Of a DNA stretch of 64,000 bases, positions 47,688-57,528 are shown in pieces. Position numbers and translations under genes: made by a program. A model generated the notes under the pieces. That model made no database searches. It had not been told where the DNA came from and worked only from the letters and a program-made list of their open reading frames with translations. The DNA is from Pseudomonas sp. MAG733B. GTDB taxonomy: Bacteria > Pseudomonadota > Gammaproteobacteria > Pseudomonadales > Pseudomonadaceae. The stretch spans positions 1,488,001 through 1,552,000 of the forward strand of contig NZ_CP145732.1 of the NCBI RefSeq assembly GCF_036884845.1, in the 5' to 3' direction. Position 1 is the first letter of the stretch. Every line of letters begins with the position of its first letter.

Positions 47688-49064
47688 TCAGCATTCCACC
47701 CAGTTAACCGCCAAGCCGCCCCGTGAGGTTTCTTTGTATTTGTCGTGCATGTCGGCGCCTGTGTCACGCATGGTGCGGATCACCCGGTCCAGGGAAATGA
47801 AGTGTTTGCCGTCGCCGCGCAGGGCCATTTGCGTGGCGTTGATCGCCTTCACCGCCGCAATCGCATTGCGCTCGATGCATGGCACTTGCACCAGTCCGCC
47901 CACCGGATCGCAGGTCAGGCCCAGGTTGTGTTCGAGGCCGATTTCCGCGGCGTTTTCCAATTGCTCCGGTGTGGCGCCCAACACCTCTGCCAGACCAGCG
48001 GCTGCCATGGCGCAGGCCGAGCCGACTTCGCCCTGACAGCCGACTTCGGCGCCGGAGATCGAAGCGTTTTTCTTGCACAGAATGCCGACCGCCGCCGCAC
48101 CAAGGAAGAACGCCACAACGTCGTCGTCCGACGCGTCCGGGTTGAATTTCATGTAGTAGTGCAGGACCGCCGGAATGATCCCCGCCGCGCCGTTGGTCGG
48201 GGCGGTGACCATGCGCCCGCCGGCGGCATTCTCCTCGTTCACGGCGAGGGCGAACAGGTTGACCCATTCCATGGCCGAGAGGGTCGAGGTGATGACATTC
48301 GGCTTGCCGATTTCCAGCAGGCTGCGGTGCAATTTCGCTGCGCGACGCGGCACATTCAGACCACCGGGCAGGATGCCCTCGTGTTGCAAGCCTTGTTCGA
48401 CGCACTCGCGCATCACCGACCAGATATGCAGCAAGCCCTGACGGATTTCGGCGTCACTGCGCCAGGCCCGCTCGTTGGCCATCATCAACTCGGAAATCCG
48501 CAGACCGTGCTGGTTACAGAGCTGGAGCAATTCGACAGCGCTGGAGAAATCGTACGGCAATACCACGTCGCTGTCGGGTGCAACACCGGATTCGGCTTCG
48601 GCCGCTTCGATGATGAAACCGCCGCCTACCGAGTAGTACGTTTGCTCAAACAGCTCGCCGGTTTCGCCGAAGGCTGTGAGAGACATGGCGTTCGGGTGGT
48701 AGGGAAGACTCTCGTCGAGCAGCAGGAGATCGCGTTTCCAGTCGAAGGCAATCGTCACCTGGCCCGCGAGAGAAAGCTCAGCGGTTTCGCGCAGGGTGTG
48801 GATGCGGCTGTCGATTGTGGTGGGGTCGATACGATCCGGCCACTCTCCCATCAAGCCCATGACGCAGGCGCGGTCAGTGGCGTGGCCGACGCCGGTTGCC
48901 GACAGGGAGCCGTAGAGGCGGATCTCCATGCGGCGCACATCGTTCAGCAAAGCCTGATCGATCAACGCTTGGGCGAAGGTCGCCGCCGCGCGCATCGGAC
49001 CAACGGTATGGGAGCTGGACGGGCCGATGCCGACTTTGAAGAGATCGAAAACACTGATAGCCAT
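47688..49064 (-). CDS. sdaA: L-serine ammonia-lyase (iron-sulfur type)
   Basis: 458-residue single-chain L-serine dehydratase making pyruvate and ammonia. The N-terminal beta domain begins [27 protein letters not shown] (in part); the alpha domain has [21 protein letters not shown] and the [4Fe-4S] cysteines in [16 protein letters not shown] and [12 protein letters not shown] 49064 is chosen at the family start; the long upstream extension of the frame is not coding. It is divergent from a LysR gene, which probably controls it. Confidence 0.94.
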   Translation of the reverse strand: MAISVFDLFKVGIGPSSSHTVGPMRAAATFAQALIDQALLNDVRRMEIRLYGSLSATGVGHATDRACVMGLMGEWPDRIDPTTIDSRIHTLRETAELSLAGQVTIAFDWKRDLLLLDESLPYHPNAMSLTAFGETGELFEQTYYSVGGGFIIEAAEAESGVAPDSDVVLPYDFSSAVELLQLCNQHGLRISELMMANERAWRSDAEIRQGLLHIWSVMRECVEQGLQHEGILPGGLNVPRRAAKLHRSLLEIGKPNVITSTLSAMEWVNLFALAVNEENAAGGRMVTAPTNGAAGIIPAVLHYYMKFNPDASDDDVVAFFLGAAAVGILCKKNASISGAEVGCQGEVGSACAMAAAGLAEVLGATPEQLENAAEIGLEHNLGLTCDPVGGLVQVPCIERNAIAAVKAINATQMALRGDGKHFISLDRVIRTMRDTGADMHDKYKETSRGGLAVNWVEC

Positions 49065-49199
49065 GCTAAAGCCTATTCCTGAAATGGAAGATGAATCGCT
49101 GCCATTTTTGTAGGACGAGCGCACTTTCAGCGATACTGCCTCCCTCGGTCCTACGTGACCAACGAAACTTCCTAAGACAGCCTTTAGCAGGACTAAACG

Positions 49200-50141
49200 A
49201 TGAGCCGTCAATTGCACGCCCAGACCTACGTGTGGCTGCAGGTGTTTTCCTGTGCCGCGCGGCACTTGTCGTTCACCCGCTGCGCCGAAGAACTGCACAT
49301 CACGCCGGGGGCGGTCAGTCAGCAGATCCGCCAACTGGAAGAGCGCCTGGGTTTTCGCCTGTTTCATCGGCGTGCGCGCGGAGTGGAGCTGAGTGCTGAA
49401 GGGCAACGACTGGCCATCACGGTCAACGAGGCCTACGGCAGCATTGATGCAGAGTTGCGTCGATTGGACGCCGGCATGATCAGCGGGACCCTGCGGGTGC
49501 GTTCGATTCCGTCGTTCCTCAGCAAATGGCTGACCCCGCGTTTGCCGCGGTTGCAGCAGCGCTTTCCGGACATCCAGTTGCGTCTGGTGGCCGAGGACAG
49601 CAGCGTGCCGTTGCATGAGGGCGACTTCGATCTGGCCATCGACTTGAACGATGGCAGCTACCCTGGATTGCTATCCACAGCCTTGCTCGATGAGCAGATT
49701 TTTCCGGTGTGTGCGCCGAGCCTGTTGCGCGGGCGTCCACCGTTGCACGGCCCGGCTGACTTGATGCATTTCCCGCTGCTGCACGACATCACCGCCTGGC
49801 GTGGCAGTTACGAATATGCGGAATGGGAGTTCTATCTCAATGCGATCGGCTTCGAAGGCGCGGATGTGCGGCGCGGGCACACGTTCAATCGCAATCACCT
49901 GACCATCGAAGCGGCTATCGCCGGGATGGGCGTTGCCATCGCCCGTCGCACGCTGTTGAACGATGAGCTGGAACGCGGTGCGCTGATCGTGCCGTTTGGC
50001 CTGACCGTGCCCAATCACAAGCGCTACATGGTGCTTTATGCGCCGGGTGCGCTGAGCCATCCGGGCGTGCGTGCGGTGCATGACTGGCTGGTGGAAGAGG
50101 CGGGGATTTTTCGTGGCTTGCACCCGCTGGGGGAGCGGTAA
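49200..50141 (+). CDS. LysR-family regulator (GcvA-like)
   Basis: 313-residue LysR regulator: winged helix (about 10-70; [32 protein letters not shown] in part) and a periplasmic-binding-protein-like effector domain (about 95-300). The N-terminus resembles GcvA/AmpR-type regulators. It is divergent from sdaA with 135 bases between, so it likely activates sdaA in response to serine or glycine; that pairing is an inference. RBS is weak (CTAAACG). Confidence 0.85.
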   Translation: MSRQLHAQTYVWLQVFSCAARHLSFTRCAEELHITPGAVSQQIRQLEERLGFRLFHRRARGVELSAEGQRLAITVNEAYGSIDAELRRLDAGMISGTLRVRSIPSFLSKWLTPRLPRLQQRFPDIQLRLVAEDSSVPLHEGDFDLAIDLNDGSYPGLLSTALLDEQIFPVCAPSLLRGRPPLHGPADLMHFPLLHDITAWRGSYEYAEWEFYLNAIGFEGADVRRGHTFNRNHLTIEAAIAGMGVAIARRTLLNDELERGALIVPFGLTVPNHKRYMVLYAPGALSHPGVRAVHDWLVEEAGIFRGLHPLGER

Positions 50142-50360
50142 ATGTGAGCAATTATTACGTAAGAGCAGGTCGACTCAACTCCCGACCTTAACAGCGCTTT
50201 TGCCGGTTGTCCGGTTTTTTTGCGATTACAAATTTATCTTTTTTTAGGGGTTGAATTGTTCAGCGTACAGACCGATTGTGTAAGTAAGAGGTCACGGTGA
50301 TGACGCCCAAGGGCTTAGCTGACCGGCCTCTCGCGAGCTAGCTGAAATAAGGGATGAACT
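50142..50360. other. Intergenic leader of HPF-like gene
   Basis: 219 bases. Contains a weak CCGGTTGTCCGG hairpin with a T tract (about 50196-50220, possible end of the LysR transcript) and an AT-rich stretch before the HPF-like gene that should contain its promoter. Nothing else recognised. Confidence 0.4.
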
Positions 50361-50768
50361 ATGCAAATCCAAGTCAATAGCGATAACCATATTCAAAGCA
50401 GCATCCGACTGGAGGAGTGGGTACGTACTACCATTGAGAGCACGCTCGAACGATACGAAGAGGACCTGACACGCGTCGAGGTTCACCTGCGGGACGAGAA
50501 CGGCGACAAGCCCGGACCACACGATTTGCGCTGCCAACTGGAAGCGCGGCCAAAAGGCCACCAACCGATTTCCGTGACCCATAAAGCCGATAGCCTGGAA
50601 CTGGCGATCGACGGTGCGGCCACCAAACTTGAACATGCGCTGGAGCATATGTTCGGCAAATTACGCGGCAAACGAGCCAATGTGGTGCCCATCGAAAGTG
50701 GCGCCCATGCCGATACGCTGCTGGAAGAGGAATTTCTGGAAAACGAACAGGCTGCGCTCAACGGCTGA
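50361..50768 (+). CDS. HPF/RaiA-family ribosome-associated protein
   Basis: 135-residue protein with the HPF/YfiA beta-alpha fold: MQIQVNSDNHIQSSIRLEEWVRTTIE, TRVEVHLRDENGDKPG and DSLELAIDGAATKLEHALEHMFGKL (in part). Residues that contact the ribosome in HPF (basic KLRGKR at the end of the last helix) are present, but it is longer by an acidic C-terminal tail (about 112-135) than short HPF. Likely slows or stabilises ribosomes under stress. It is separate from the rpoN-hpf locus of Pseudomonas, so it may be a second paralogue. Confidence 0.78.
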   Translation: MQIQVNSDNHIQSSIRLEEWVRTTIESTLERYEEDLTRVEVHLRDENGDKPGPHDLRCQLEARPKGHQPISVTHKADSLELAIDGAATKLEHALEHMFGKLRGKRANVVPIESGAHADTLLEEEFLENEQAALNG

Positions 50769-50798
50769 CAGCTGGTCTAACTCTTAACCTTCCCACCA

Positions 50799-50828
50799 AA
50801 AACGGGCCTGCGAATGCAGGCCCGTTTT
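50799..50828 (+). terminator. Rho-independent terminator of HPF-like gene
   Basis: AAAACGGGCCTGC-GAAT-GCAGGCCCGTTTT. Confidence 0.88.
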
Positions 50829-50913
50829 GCTTTGTGGCGAAGGGAAAACTTGAGGGAAAGCGGTTAGCGGCGATTGTCTTGGCAAGCCAATCTCATTCGA
50901 CAGTTTTGCGTAT

Positions 50914-50932
50914 GAGAATATTTATCATTAAT
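50914..50932 (+). promoter_or_regulatory. Fur-like box upstream of the iron island
   Basis: GAGAATATTTATCATTAAT matches the 19-base Fur consensus at 13 positions, 52 bases upstream of the DUF3649 start. Confidence 0.65.
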
Positions 50933-50983
50933 ATTGCGCTTTGCTGGCCCCGCACGCGGGCCCACCCGTTTTCCAGGTCGTTC

Positions 50984-51289
50984 ATGAAAGCCAAAAGCCC
51001 CACGCTCCCCGTTTCCTATCGACTGGCGGTCACTTCGCGAGTGCTTGCCGCTGTGTTCGGTGGTTATTGGGTCACGGCGCTGGCGAGTGTCTGCCTGACG
51101 TTGTGGGTGCCAATGGCCCGAGCCGAGGCGGTAGTGACCGGGATGACCAGTTCGTTCGTGATCTATTTGCTGGCGGTGATCTGGTGCTTTGCCTGTCGAA
51201 CGGCATGGCGGGCCTGGTTCGGGTTGATTTTGTCGAGTCTGTTTTTGGCGGCGCTGGCCGGGCTGGCGTACTGGATGGAGCAGTCATGA
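50984..51289 (+). CDS. DUF3649-family membrane protein
   Basis: 101-residue protein with three hydrophobic stretches (about 16-42, 52-68, 72-95) and the DUF3649 text RLAVTSRVLAAVFGGYW. First gene of the iron island, directly downstream of a Fur-like box; its stop overlaps the PepSY gene start (ATGA). Such small proteins accompany PepSY-domain membrane proteins in siderophore loci. ATG 50984 fits the family N-terminus; the longer upstream frame is not supported. Confidence 0.8.
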   Translation: MKAKSPTLPVSYRLAVTSRVLAAVFGGYWVTALASVCLTLWVPMARAEAVVTGMTSSFVIYLLAVIWCFACRTAWRAWFGLILSSLFLAALAGLAYWMEQS

Positions 51290-52863
51290 AAGAGGGCTTT
51301 CGCCAGGCCATGGCGTGGTTGCACACCTGGGCCGGTTTGACCTTCGGTTGGTTGCTGTTTGCGATTTTCCTGACCGGCACGCTTGCTTACTTCAAGGACG
51401 AGACCAGTCACTGGATGCAGCCGGAAATCCCCGCGCGTTCGGTGTCCTCCGAAGCCAGTCTGACGCTGGCCCAGGCGTATCTTCAGCAGCACGCCTCCGG
51501 CGCTTCGCGCTGGCTCATCGAGCTGCCCGATGCCCGTGAACCCGCGCTTTCAGTGCGCTGGCAACAGGCGCCGTCCAAGCCCGGTGAACGCGGGCAACTC
51601 ACGGCAAAACTGCTCGATCCGCAAACCGGCAATGAAGTCCAGGCCCGGGACACCCAGGGCGGCGAGTTCTTCTACCGTTTCCACTTCCAGTTGCAAATGC
51701 CCTATCCGTGGGGGCGTTGGCTGTCGACCATCGCGGCCATGGTGATGTTCGTCGCGCTGATCAGCGGGATCATCACCCACAAGAAAATCTTCAAGGACTT
51801 CTTCACCTTCCGCCCGCGCAAGGGCCAGCGTTCCTGGCTCGATGGGCATAACGCGGTGGGTGTGCTGGTGTTGCCGTTTCACCTGATGATCACCTACAGC
51901 AGCCTGGTGATTTTCATGAGCATGGTGATGCCGGCGAGCATCCTGGCGGCGTACAAAGGTGACGTGCAGGCGTTCTTCAGCGACGTGTTTCCAGCCGCCA
52001 ATACGGCGAAAGCCGCTGGTCAACCGACACCGTTGCTGCCCTTGGCGCCGCTGTTGGAAAAGGCCCGCGAGCAGTGGTCGGGTGGAGAGGTCGGGCGCTT
52101 GACGGTGAACAATCCGGGCGATGCGAACGCCTCGGTGGTGTTGGCTCGCAGCGGTGCGGATCGCGTGGTTCATGATTTCGGCAGCGCCGTGACCTTCAAC
52201 GGCGTGACCGGGCAGCTGCTCGCCGCGACTCCGGCTCAACCGTTGCCAATGGCCATTGCCGGGAGTTTCTACGGTTTGCACATGGGCCATTTCGCCGGCC
52301 CGTTATTGCGCTGGTTGTACTTTATCTGCGGGCTGGCGAGTACGGCGATGATCGGCACCGGGCTGGTGATCTGGCTCGGCAAGCGTCAACTCAAACATGC
52401 AAAGAGCGGCGTGATGCCCTTCGAATTGCGGCTGGTGGAAGTGCTGAATATTGCCAGCATGTCAGGCCTGGTCGTGGCGGTGGCGGCGTTCTTCTGGGCC
52501 AACCGTTTGTTGCCGCTCGGCATGGCCGAGCGGGCAGGTTGGGAGGTCAACAGCTTCTTCATCATCTGGGGGATTAGCCTGCTGCATGCCATGGTCCGCC
52601 GAGGTCGCGCGGCGTGGGTGGAACAATTGGCGCTGGCCGCGTTGCTGTTTGGCGCGGTGCCGTTGCTCAACGCGCTGACCACGCCTTATCACCTCGGCGT
52701 CACGCTGGTGCAGGGCGATTGGGCCATGGCCGGTTTCGACCTCGCGTGCCTGGGCAGCGGCGTGTTTCTCGCTTGGGCTGCCTGGAAAATGCAGTGCGCC
52801 GGAAAGACCGAAGTCGTCCGGCAACGCGCCCAATCGATCACCCTTGAGCAAGAGGCGAACTGA
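51286..52863 (+). CDS. PepSY-domain membrane protein (ferric-siderophore reductase type)
   Basis: 525 residues of the PepSY-associated transmembrane family (PiuB/FegB-like). It has a first helix (about 15-40), a periplasmic PepSY-like region, conserved GHNAVGVLVLPFHLMITYSSL and FYGLHMGHFAGPLLRWLYF, and at least four further helices. The His residues in the helices (HTW, HNAV, PFHL, LHMGHF) could hold heme, consistent with a role in reducing imported ferric siderophores at the inner membrane. It is coupled to DUF3649 (ATGA) and DUF3325 (TGAATG). Confidence 0.85.
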   Translation: MKEGFRQAMAWLHTWAGLTFGWLLFAIFLTGTLAYFKDETSHWMQPEIPARSVSSEASLTLAQAYLQQHASGASRWLIELPDAREPALSVRWQQAPSKPGERGQLTAKLLDPQTGNEVQARDTQGGEFFYRFHFQLQMPYPWGRWLSTIAAMVMFVALISGIITHKKIFKDFFTFRPRKGQRSWLDGHNAVGVLVLPFHLMITYSSLVIFMSMVMPASILAAYKGDVQAFFSDVFPAANTAKAAGQPTPLLPLAPLLEKAREQWSGGEVGRLTVNNPGDANASVVLARSGADRVVHDFGSAVTFNGVTGQLLAATPAQPLPMAIAGSFYGLHMGHFAGPLLRWLYFICGLASTAMIGTGLVIWLGKRQLKHAKSGVMPFELRLVEVLNIASMSGLVVAVAAFFWANRLLPLGMAERAGWEVNSFFIIWGISLLHAMVRRGRAAWVEQLALAALLFGAVPLLNALTTPYHLGVTLVQGDWAMAGFDLACLGSGVFLAWAAWKMQCAGKTEVVRQRAQSITLEQEAN

Positions 52864-53190
52864 ATGTTGCTGGCCTGCTTGCTGTGTTACGGCGGTTTCA
52901 CCGCGCTGTGTTTGTCCATGGATCGTCACCACGCCGAGTTGCTGGGGCGCAAGCCGACGCTGGTCATGCGTCGACGGATGAAGCTCGCGGGATGGTTGCT
53001 GCTGGCCGTTTCGCTGTGGGCGGCGGTATCGACCACGGGCTGGGCGCTGGGTCTGGTCGAATGGTTTGCGGTGCTGATGCTCAGTGCCTTGTTGCTGGTT
53101 ATGCTGATGCCATATCGACCGCGCCTGGCCTTGGCGCTGGCCGGGGGTAGCCTGCTGGTCAGCCCGCTTGCCGCGTTTGCGCAGTATTGA
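52864..53190 (+). CDS. DUF3325-family membrane protein
   Basis: 108-residue protein with three hydrophobic segments (about 1-20, 40-60, 65-100), including DRHHAELLGRKPT and WAVSLWAAVSTTGWALGLVEW-like text. It abuts the PepSY gene and completes the DUF3649-PepSY-DUF3325 set. No catalytic motif seen; probably an auxiliary subunit. Confidence 0.8.
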   Translation: MLLACLLCYGGFTALCLSMDRHHAELLGRKPTLVMRRRMKLAGWLLLAVSLWAAVSTTGWALGLVEWFAVLMLSALLLVMLMPYRPRLALALAGGSLLVSPLAAFAQY

Positions 53191-53194
53191 ATCG

Positions 53195-53767
53195 ATGATC
53201 AACCGCCCAGCCGGACCCGGTGATCCCGAGCGCGATGAGCCGCGCGGCGACCGTGCACATTTTCTTCAGGTGTTCCTCTCGCAACGTTCGCAAATGGAAG
53301 CACTGGTGAACCGGCGCGTCGGTTGCCGGGCGACGGCGGCGGACCTGGTGCAGGACTTGTTCCTGCGATTCTGGCGACGGCCGCTGGTGCAGGTCGAGGA
53401 GCTCAGCACCTATCTGCTGCGATGCGCCGGCAACATTGCCATCGACCATTTGCGCAGCGAAGGCTCGCGGGTGCGGGCCAGCGAAGGCTTGATGACGGAG
53501 CCGTCGGACAGCGTGGGTGGCGAGCCGCAAGCCGCGCTGGAAGCAGGCAATGATTTGCGCCATGTCGAAGCGGCGTTGCGCGCATTGCCCGAGCGCACGC
53601 GGCAGATCTTTTTGCTCAACCGCATCCATGGCCGCAAGTACGCCGAGATCGCCAAGGCCATGGGCCTGTCCCAAAGTGCCGTGGAAAAACATATGATGCG
53701 CGCGCTCGAGGCCTGCAAGGCCAGCCTGCGGGAACCGCAACCGCGTACGCCAGGGAAAGCACCGTGA
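53195..53767 (+). CDS. ECF sigma factor, FecI type
   Basis: 190-residue iron-starvation sigma factor. Region 2 is visible as ADLVQDLFLRFWRR and YLLRCAGNIAIDHLR (about 55-95), and region 4 as RQIFLLNRIHGRKYAEIAKAMGLSQSAVEKHM (in part, about 140-172). ATG at 53195 has a weak ribosome site; a TTG at 53168 is possible. Its stop overlaps the fecR GTG. Expected to drive transcription of the TonB receptor gene downstream after a surface signal passes through FecR. Confidence 0.9.
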   Translation: MINRPAGPGDPERDEPRGDRAHFLQVFLSQRSQMEALVNRRVGCRATAADLVQDLFLRFWRRPLVQVEELSTYLLRCAGNIAIDHLRSEGSRVRASEGLMTEPSDSVGGEPQAALEAGNDLRHVEAALRALPERTRQIFLLNRIHGRKYAEIAKAMGLSQSAVEKHMMRALEACKASLREPQPRTPGKAP

Positions 53768-54753
53768 ACAATTTTCAGAGCGTCACCCCGACGCCCGCTC
53801 AGGAGCAGGCCGCGCTGGCCTGGCTGAGTCTGTTGCATGACCAACCGAGCAGCGGCGATCAGGCTAATTTCAGCCAATGGCTGAAGGCCGACCCGGCCCA
53901 CGCCGAAGCCTATGCCCGTGCGCAGGTGCTGTGGGAATTGAGCGAAGTGCCGGCGCGCACCCTGGCCGAGGAAGACGCCTTCGCTCTGCAGGGTTATCTC
54001 AATGCCATGAACCGCTCGCGGCGCAGTAGCGTTCGGCGTTGGTCCGGGGCGCTGGCTATGGCCGCTTGTTTGCTGCTGATGATCAGCCTCGGCAGCGGGT
54101 TTCAGCCGTTGCGCTGGATCGATGATTTGGGCGCCGATTATGTGTCGGCGCCGGGGGAAATCCGCACCGTTATGCTGGCCGACAAATCCCAAGTCACCCT
54201 TGATGCCGACAGCGCGATTGCCGTGGATTTCAGCGGCGGTGAGCGGCATGTGCAGGTGCGTCGCGGTGCCGGTTTTTTCAGCGTGACCCACACCGGCGAG
54301 CCATTTGTGGTTGACGCGGAAAAGGGCCAGGCGCGGGTGCTAGGCACGCAGTTCGAAGTGCGTCTGCAACCCCACGGCGCACAGGTCACGGTGTTGTCCG
54401 GGCGGGTGGGTGTGACGGCGGACAAAAACGCCGAGCTGCAAATTCTCACGGCGGGCCAGCAAGTGGCGTACGGCAATGGCTCGGCGGAAAAACTTCACGC
54501 GGTGGACAGTGAAGCGCAACTGGCGTGGCGCCAGGGTTGGCTCAATTACTACAAGGCGACGCTGGCCGATGTGGTGCAGGACCTGGGGCGTTATTTCCCG
54601 GGGCGGATCGTGTTGCTCAACGATGAGCTGGCTCAGCGGCGGGTCAGCGGCAGTTTTCCGAGCAAGAACCCGCAAGCGGTGTTGAGTTCGTTGCAGGGCG
54701 TTTTGGGGTTTGAGCAGTATCAGGTGATGGGGCATCTGATTATTTTGCGCTGA
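53764..54753 (+). CDS. FecR-family anti-sigma factor
   Basis: 329 residues: cytoplasmic DUF4880 domain (about 10-55; ALAWLSLLHDQPSSGDQANFSQWL), membrane helix (about 95-120; RRWSGALAMAACLLLMISLG), periplasmic FecR domain (about 125-230) and a C-terminal STN-like domain (about 255-329). GTG start overlaps the sigma gene stop. It transmits the signal from the receptor's STN domain to the FecI-type sigma factor. Confidence 0.92.
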   Translation: MNNFQSVTPTPAQEQAALAWLSLLHDQPSSGDQANFSQWLKADPAHAEAYARAQVLWELSEVPARTLAEEDAFALQGYLNAMNRSRRSSVRRWSGALAMAACLLLMISLGSGFQPLRWIDDLGADYVSAPGEIRTVMLADKSQVTLDADSAIAVDFSGGERHVQVRRGAGFFSVTHTGEPFVVDAEKGQARVLGTQFEVRLQPHGAQVTVLSGRVGVTADKNAELQILTAGQQVAYGNGSAEKLHAVDSEAQLAWRQGWLNYYKATLADVVQDLGRYFPGRIVLLNDELAQRRVSGSFPSKNPQAVLSSLQGVLGFEQYQVMGHLIILR

Positions 54754-54766
54754 ACCAACCGGCCTC

Positions 54767-54833
54767 TTCGCGAGCAAGCCCGCTCCCACAGGGAATGCAT
54801 TCCAAATGTGGGAGCGGGCTTGCTCGCGAAGGC
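54767..54833. repeat. REP doublet, GGGAGCGGGCTTGCTCGCGAA class
   Basis: Inverted pair of the main REP class inside the iron island, between fecR and its receptor gene. Confidence 0.92.
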
Positions 54834-54967
54834 GCCAGATCAATCACAGCATCTGTCGGATAAAAATATTTTCAACTTTCTGCTGAGGTAAAACCGAACG
54901 CCATCCGTGTAGTGACTGAAACTGCGAGTCATTCGCATCCGCTGCGGTTCTACACAGGTCATGAGTC

Positions 54968-57394
54968 ATGAAGTCCAGGGCAAAATCGGGTTCGGTCAAA
55001 CAATGGTTGGGTGTTTCTGCGTTGAGTTTTTCGGCGTTGGCGTTGCTGCCGCTGAGCGTGGCGATGGCCGCGCAAACCAGCGCGCAGCAACAGACGCAAT
55101 TCAGCTTTTCGATGGCCGCCAAACCGCTGCCCCAGGCTCTGAGCGACTTCAGCCGCACCACCGGCATCAGCGTGGTCTACACCGATGAAGCGCCTTATGG
55201 CATCACCGCACCCGCCGTCAGCGGCCAGTTGAGTGCCGAGCAGGCATTGCAGCGTTTGCTCAGCGGTTCCGGTTTCACCTTCCGCCGTACCGACGGCCAC
55301 ACGATGGTGCTGGAGCCGCTGCCCACCGAAGGCGCGCTGAACCTGGGCGCGACCACCATCACTTCCATGATGGACGAATCCACCAGCTACCAGCCACCGC
55401 CCACAAGTTCCGTGATGCGCAGCTCCGCGCCGCTTCAGGAAATTCCGCAGACCGTCAACGTGGTCGCGGCCCAGGTCATTCGCGATCAGGCGCCGCGCAA
55501 CCTCGATGATGCCCTGGCCAACGTCAGCGGCATCACTCAAGGCAACACACTGGGTAGCACTCAGGATTCGGTGATGACTCGCGGCTTCGGCGACAACCGC
55601 AACGGCTCGATCATGCGTGACGGCATGCCGATCGTGCAGGGCCGTGGCATGAACGCCACAGTGGACCGGGTCGAAGTGCTCAAGGGGCCGGCCTCGCTGC
55701 TCTACGGCATTCAGGACCCGGGCGGTGTGGTGAACATGGTCAGCAAGAAGCCGGAGCTTGAGCAATACAACGCGTTGACGGCGCGCGGCTCGACCTATGG
55801 CGATGGCAAGAATGGCAGCGGTGGCACCTTCGACAGCACCGGTGCATTGGGCGATACCGGATTGGCCTATCGCATGGTGGTGGACCACGAAGACGAAGAT
55901 TACTGGCGCAACTACGGCGTGCATCGCGAAACCCTGGTCGCCCCGTCGCTGGCCTGGTTCGGCGAAAGCACCAAGCTGTTGTTCGCCTACGAACACCGTG
56001 AATTCCTGACCCCGTTCGACCGTGGCACGATCATCGACCCGCGCGACAACCACCCGCTGGACATCTCCCGTGATCGTCGGCTCGACGAGCCTTTCAACAA
56101 CATGGAAGGGCGTTCGGACCTGTATCACTTCGAGGCCGATCACGAACTCAACGACAACTGGAAAGCCCACTTCGGCTACAGCTGGAACCGCGAAACCTAC
56201 GACGCCAGCCAGGTTCGCGTGACCGCCATCGACACCAGGAAAGGCACGCTGACCCGCAGCATGGACGGCACGCAGAATGCGATCAGCACCGACCGTTTCA
56301 CCACGCTGAGTCTCGAAGGCAACGTCGACGTTGCGGGCATGCGCCACGACCTGGTGTTCGGCATCGATGACGAGTGCCGCAAGATTTACCGCGAAGACCT
56401 GATCCGCCAGAAAAGCCTGACCACCTTCAGCTACCTCAATCCGGTGTACGGCCGTGAAGTACCAGGCTCCACCGTCAGCCCGGCCGACAGCGCCCAGACC
56501 GATAAACTGCGCAGCGACTCGGTGTTTTTGCAGGACTCGATCCACCTCACCGACAAATGGATTTTCGTGGCGGGCGGTCGTTTCCAGGAGTACGACCAGT
56601 ACGCCGGCAAGGGCGTGCCGTTCCATGCCAACACCGACAGCAACGGGCAGAAATGGGTGCCGCGCGCCGGCCTCGTCTACCGCTATACCGATGAGCTGTC
56701 GTTCTACGGCAGCTACACCGAATCGTTCAAACCCAACTCGACCATCGCGCCATTGAGCGGCAGCACCGTCGTGCTCGACGGCAGTGTCGCGCCGGAAGAA
56801 GCCAAGTCTTGGGAGATCGGCGCCAAGCTTGATTTGCCGGGGCGCGTGACGGGCAACGTCGCCCTGTTCGATATCAAGAAACGCAACGTGCTGATCGCCA
56901 ACTCCGAAGGTCCGGTGACGATTTACAGTGCCGCCGGTGAAGTGCGCTCCCGCGGCCTGGAAGTGGATTTGAGCGGCCAGCTCAGCGACCGCTGGAGCAT
57001 GATCGGCAGCTACGCCTACACCGATGCCGAAGTGACCGAAGACCCGGATTACAAAGGCAAGAAACTGCAAAACGTGGCGAAGAACAGCGGCTCGCTGTCG
57101 GCGGTGTATGACTTCGGCAGGATCATCGGTGGCGACCAGTTGCGGGTCGGCGCTGGCGCGCGTTACGTCGGAGAGCGGGGGGGTAATGCGGTGAACGATT
57201 TCGAGCTGCCGAGCTACACCGTCGCCGATGCGTTCGCCACCTACGACACGCAACTCGATGGGCAGAAGGTCAAGTTCCAGCTCAACGTGAAGAACCTGTT
57301 CGATCGCACGTACTACACCTCGGCGGCGAGCCGGTTCTTTGTGTCGATGGGGGATTCGCGGCAGGTGACGTTGTCCAGCACTTTGGAATTCTGA
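54968..57394 (+). CDS. Transducing TonB-dependent siderophore receptor
   Basis: 808-residue receptor with signal peptide (about 1-35), N-terminal signalling (STN) domain (about 50-115; FSMAAKPLPQALSDFSRTTGISVVYTDEAP in part), plug (about 150-275; EIPQTVNVVAAQVIRDQ, RVEVLKGPASLLYGIQDPGGVVNMVSKKP in part) and a barrel ending VTLSSTLEF. The STN domain fits the FecI/FecR pair upstream. The plug and barrel most resemble ferrichrome/ferrioxamine-type hydroxamate receptors (FiuA/FoxA), but the siderophore cannot be named with certainty. A second control by Fur is expected through the upstream box. Confidence 0.9.
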   Translation: MKSRAKSGSVKQWLGVSALSFSALALLPLSVAMAAQTSAQQQTQFSFSMAAKPLPQALSDFSRTTGISVVYTDEAPYGITAPAVSGQLSAEQALQRLLSGSGFTFRRTDGHTMVLEPLPTEGALNLGATTITSMMDESTSYQPPPTSSVMRSSAPLQEIPQTVNVVAAQVIRDQAPRNLDDALANVSGITQGNTLGSTQDSVMTRGFGDNRNGSIMRDGMPIVQGRGMNATVDRVEVLKGPASLLYGIQDPGGVVNMVSKKPELEQYNALTARGSTYGDGKNGSGGTFDSTGALGDTGLAYRMVVDHEDEDYWRNYGVHRETLVAPSLAWFGESTKLLFAYEHREFLTPFDRGTIIDPRDNHPLDISRDRRLDEPFNNMEGRSDLYHFEADHELNDNWKAHFGYSWNRETYDASQVRVTAIDTRKGTLTRSMDGTQNAISTDRFTTLSLEGNVDVAGMRHDLVFGIDDECRKIYREDLIRQKSLTTFSYLNPVYGREVPGSTVSPADSAQTDKLRSDSVFLQDSIHLTDKWIFVAGGRFQEYDQYAGKGVPFHANTDSNGQKWVPRAGLVYRYTDELSFYGSYTESFKPNSTIAPLSGSTVVLDGSVAPEEAKSWEIGAKLDLPGRVTGNVALFDIKKRNVLIANSEGPVTIYSAAGEVRSRGLEVDLSGQLSDRWSMIGSYAYTDAEVTEDPDYKGKKLQNVAKNSGSLSAVYDFGRIIGGDQLRVGAGARYVGERGGNAVNDFELPSYTVADAFATYDTQLDGQKVKFQLNVKNLFDRTYYTSAASRFFVSMGDSRQVTLSSTLEF

Positions 57395-57414
57395 CGACAG
57401 ACCGCGTCATCGTT

Positions 57415-57499
57415 CTTCGCGAGCAAGCCCGCTCCCACTTTCGACCAAGTTGCCTTAGGGTAATGCGATCAAATGTGGGAGCGGGCTTGCTCGCGAAGT
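57415..57499. repeat. REP doublet, GGGAGCGGGCTTGCTCGCGAA class
   Basis: Inverted pair between the siderophore receptor and the convergent AraC gene. Confidence 0.92.
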
Positions 57500-57528
57500 G
57501 GCCTTGGCAGGCACTGAAAGTCCTGGGT

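Noticed and set aside
49065..49616. N-terminal extension of sdaA by about 184 codons
   Set aside because: The extension overlaps the divergent LysR gene; the family start is at 49064.
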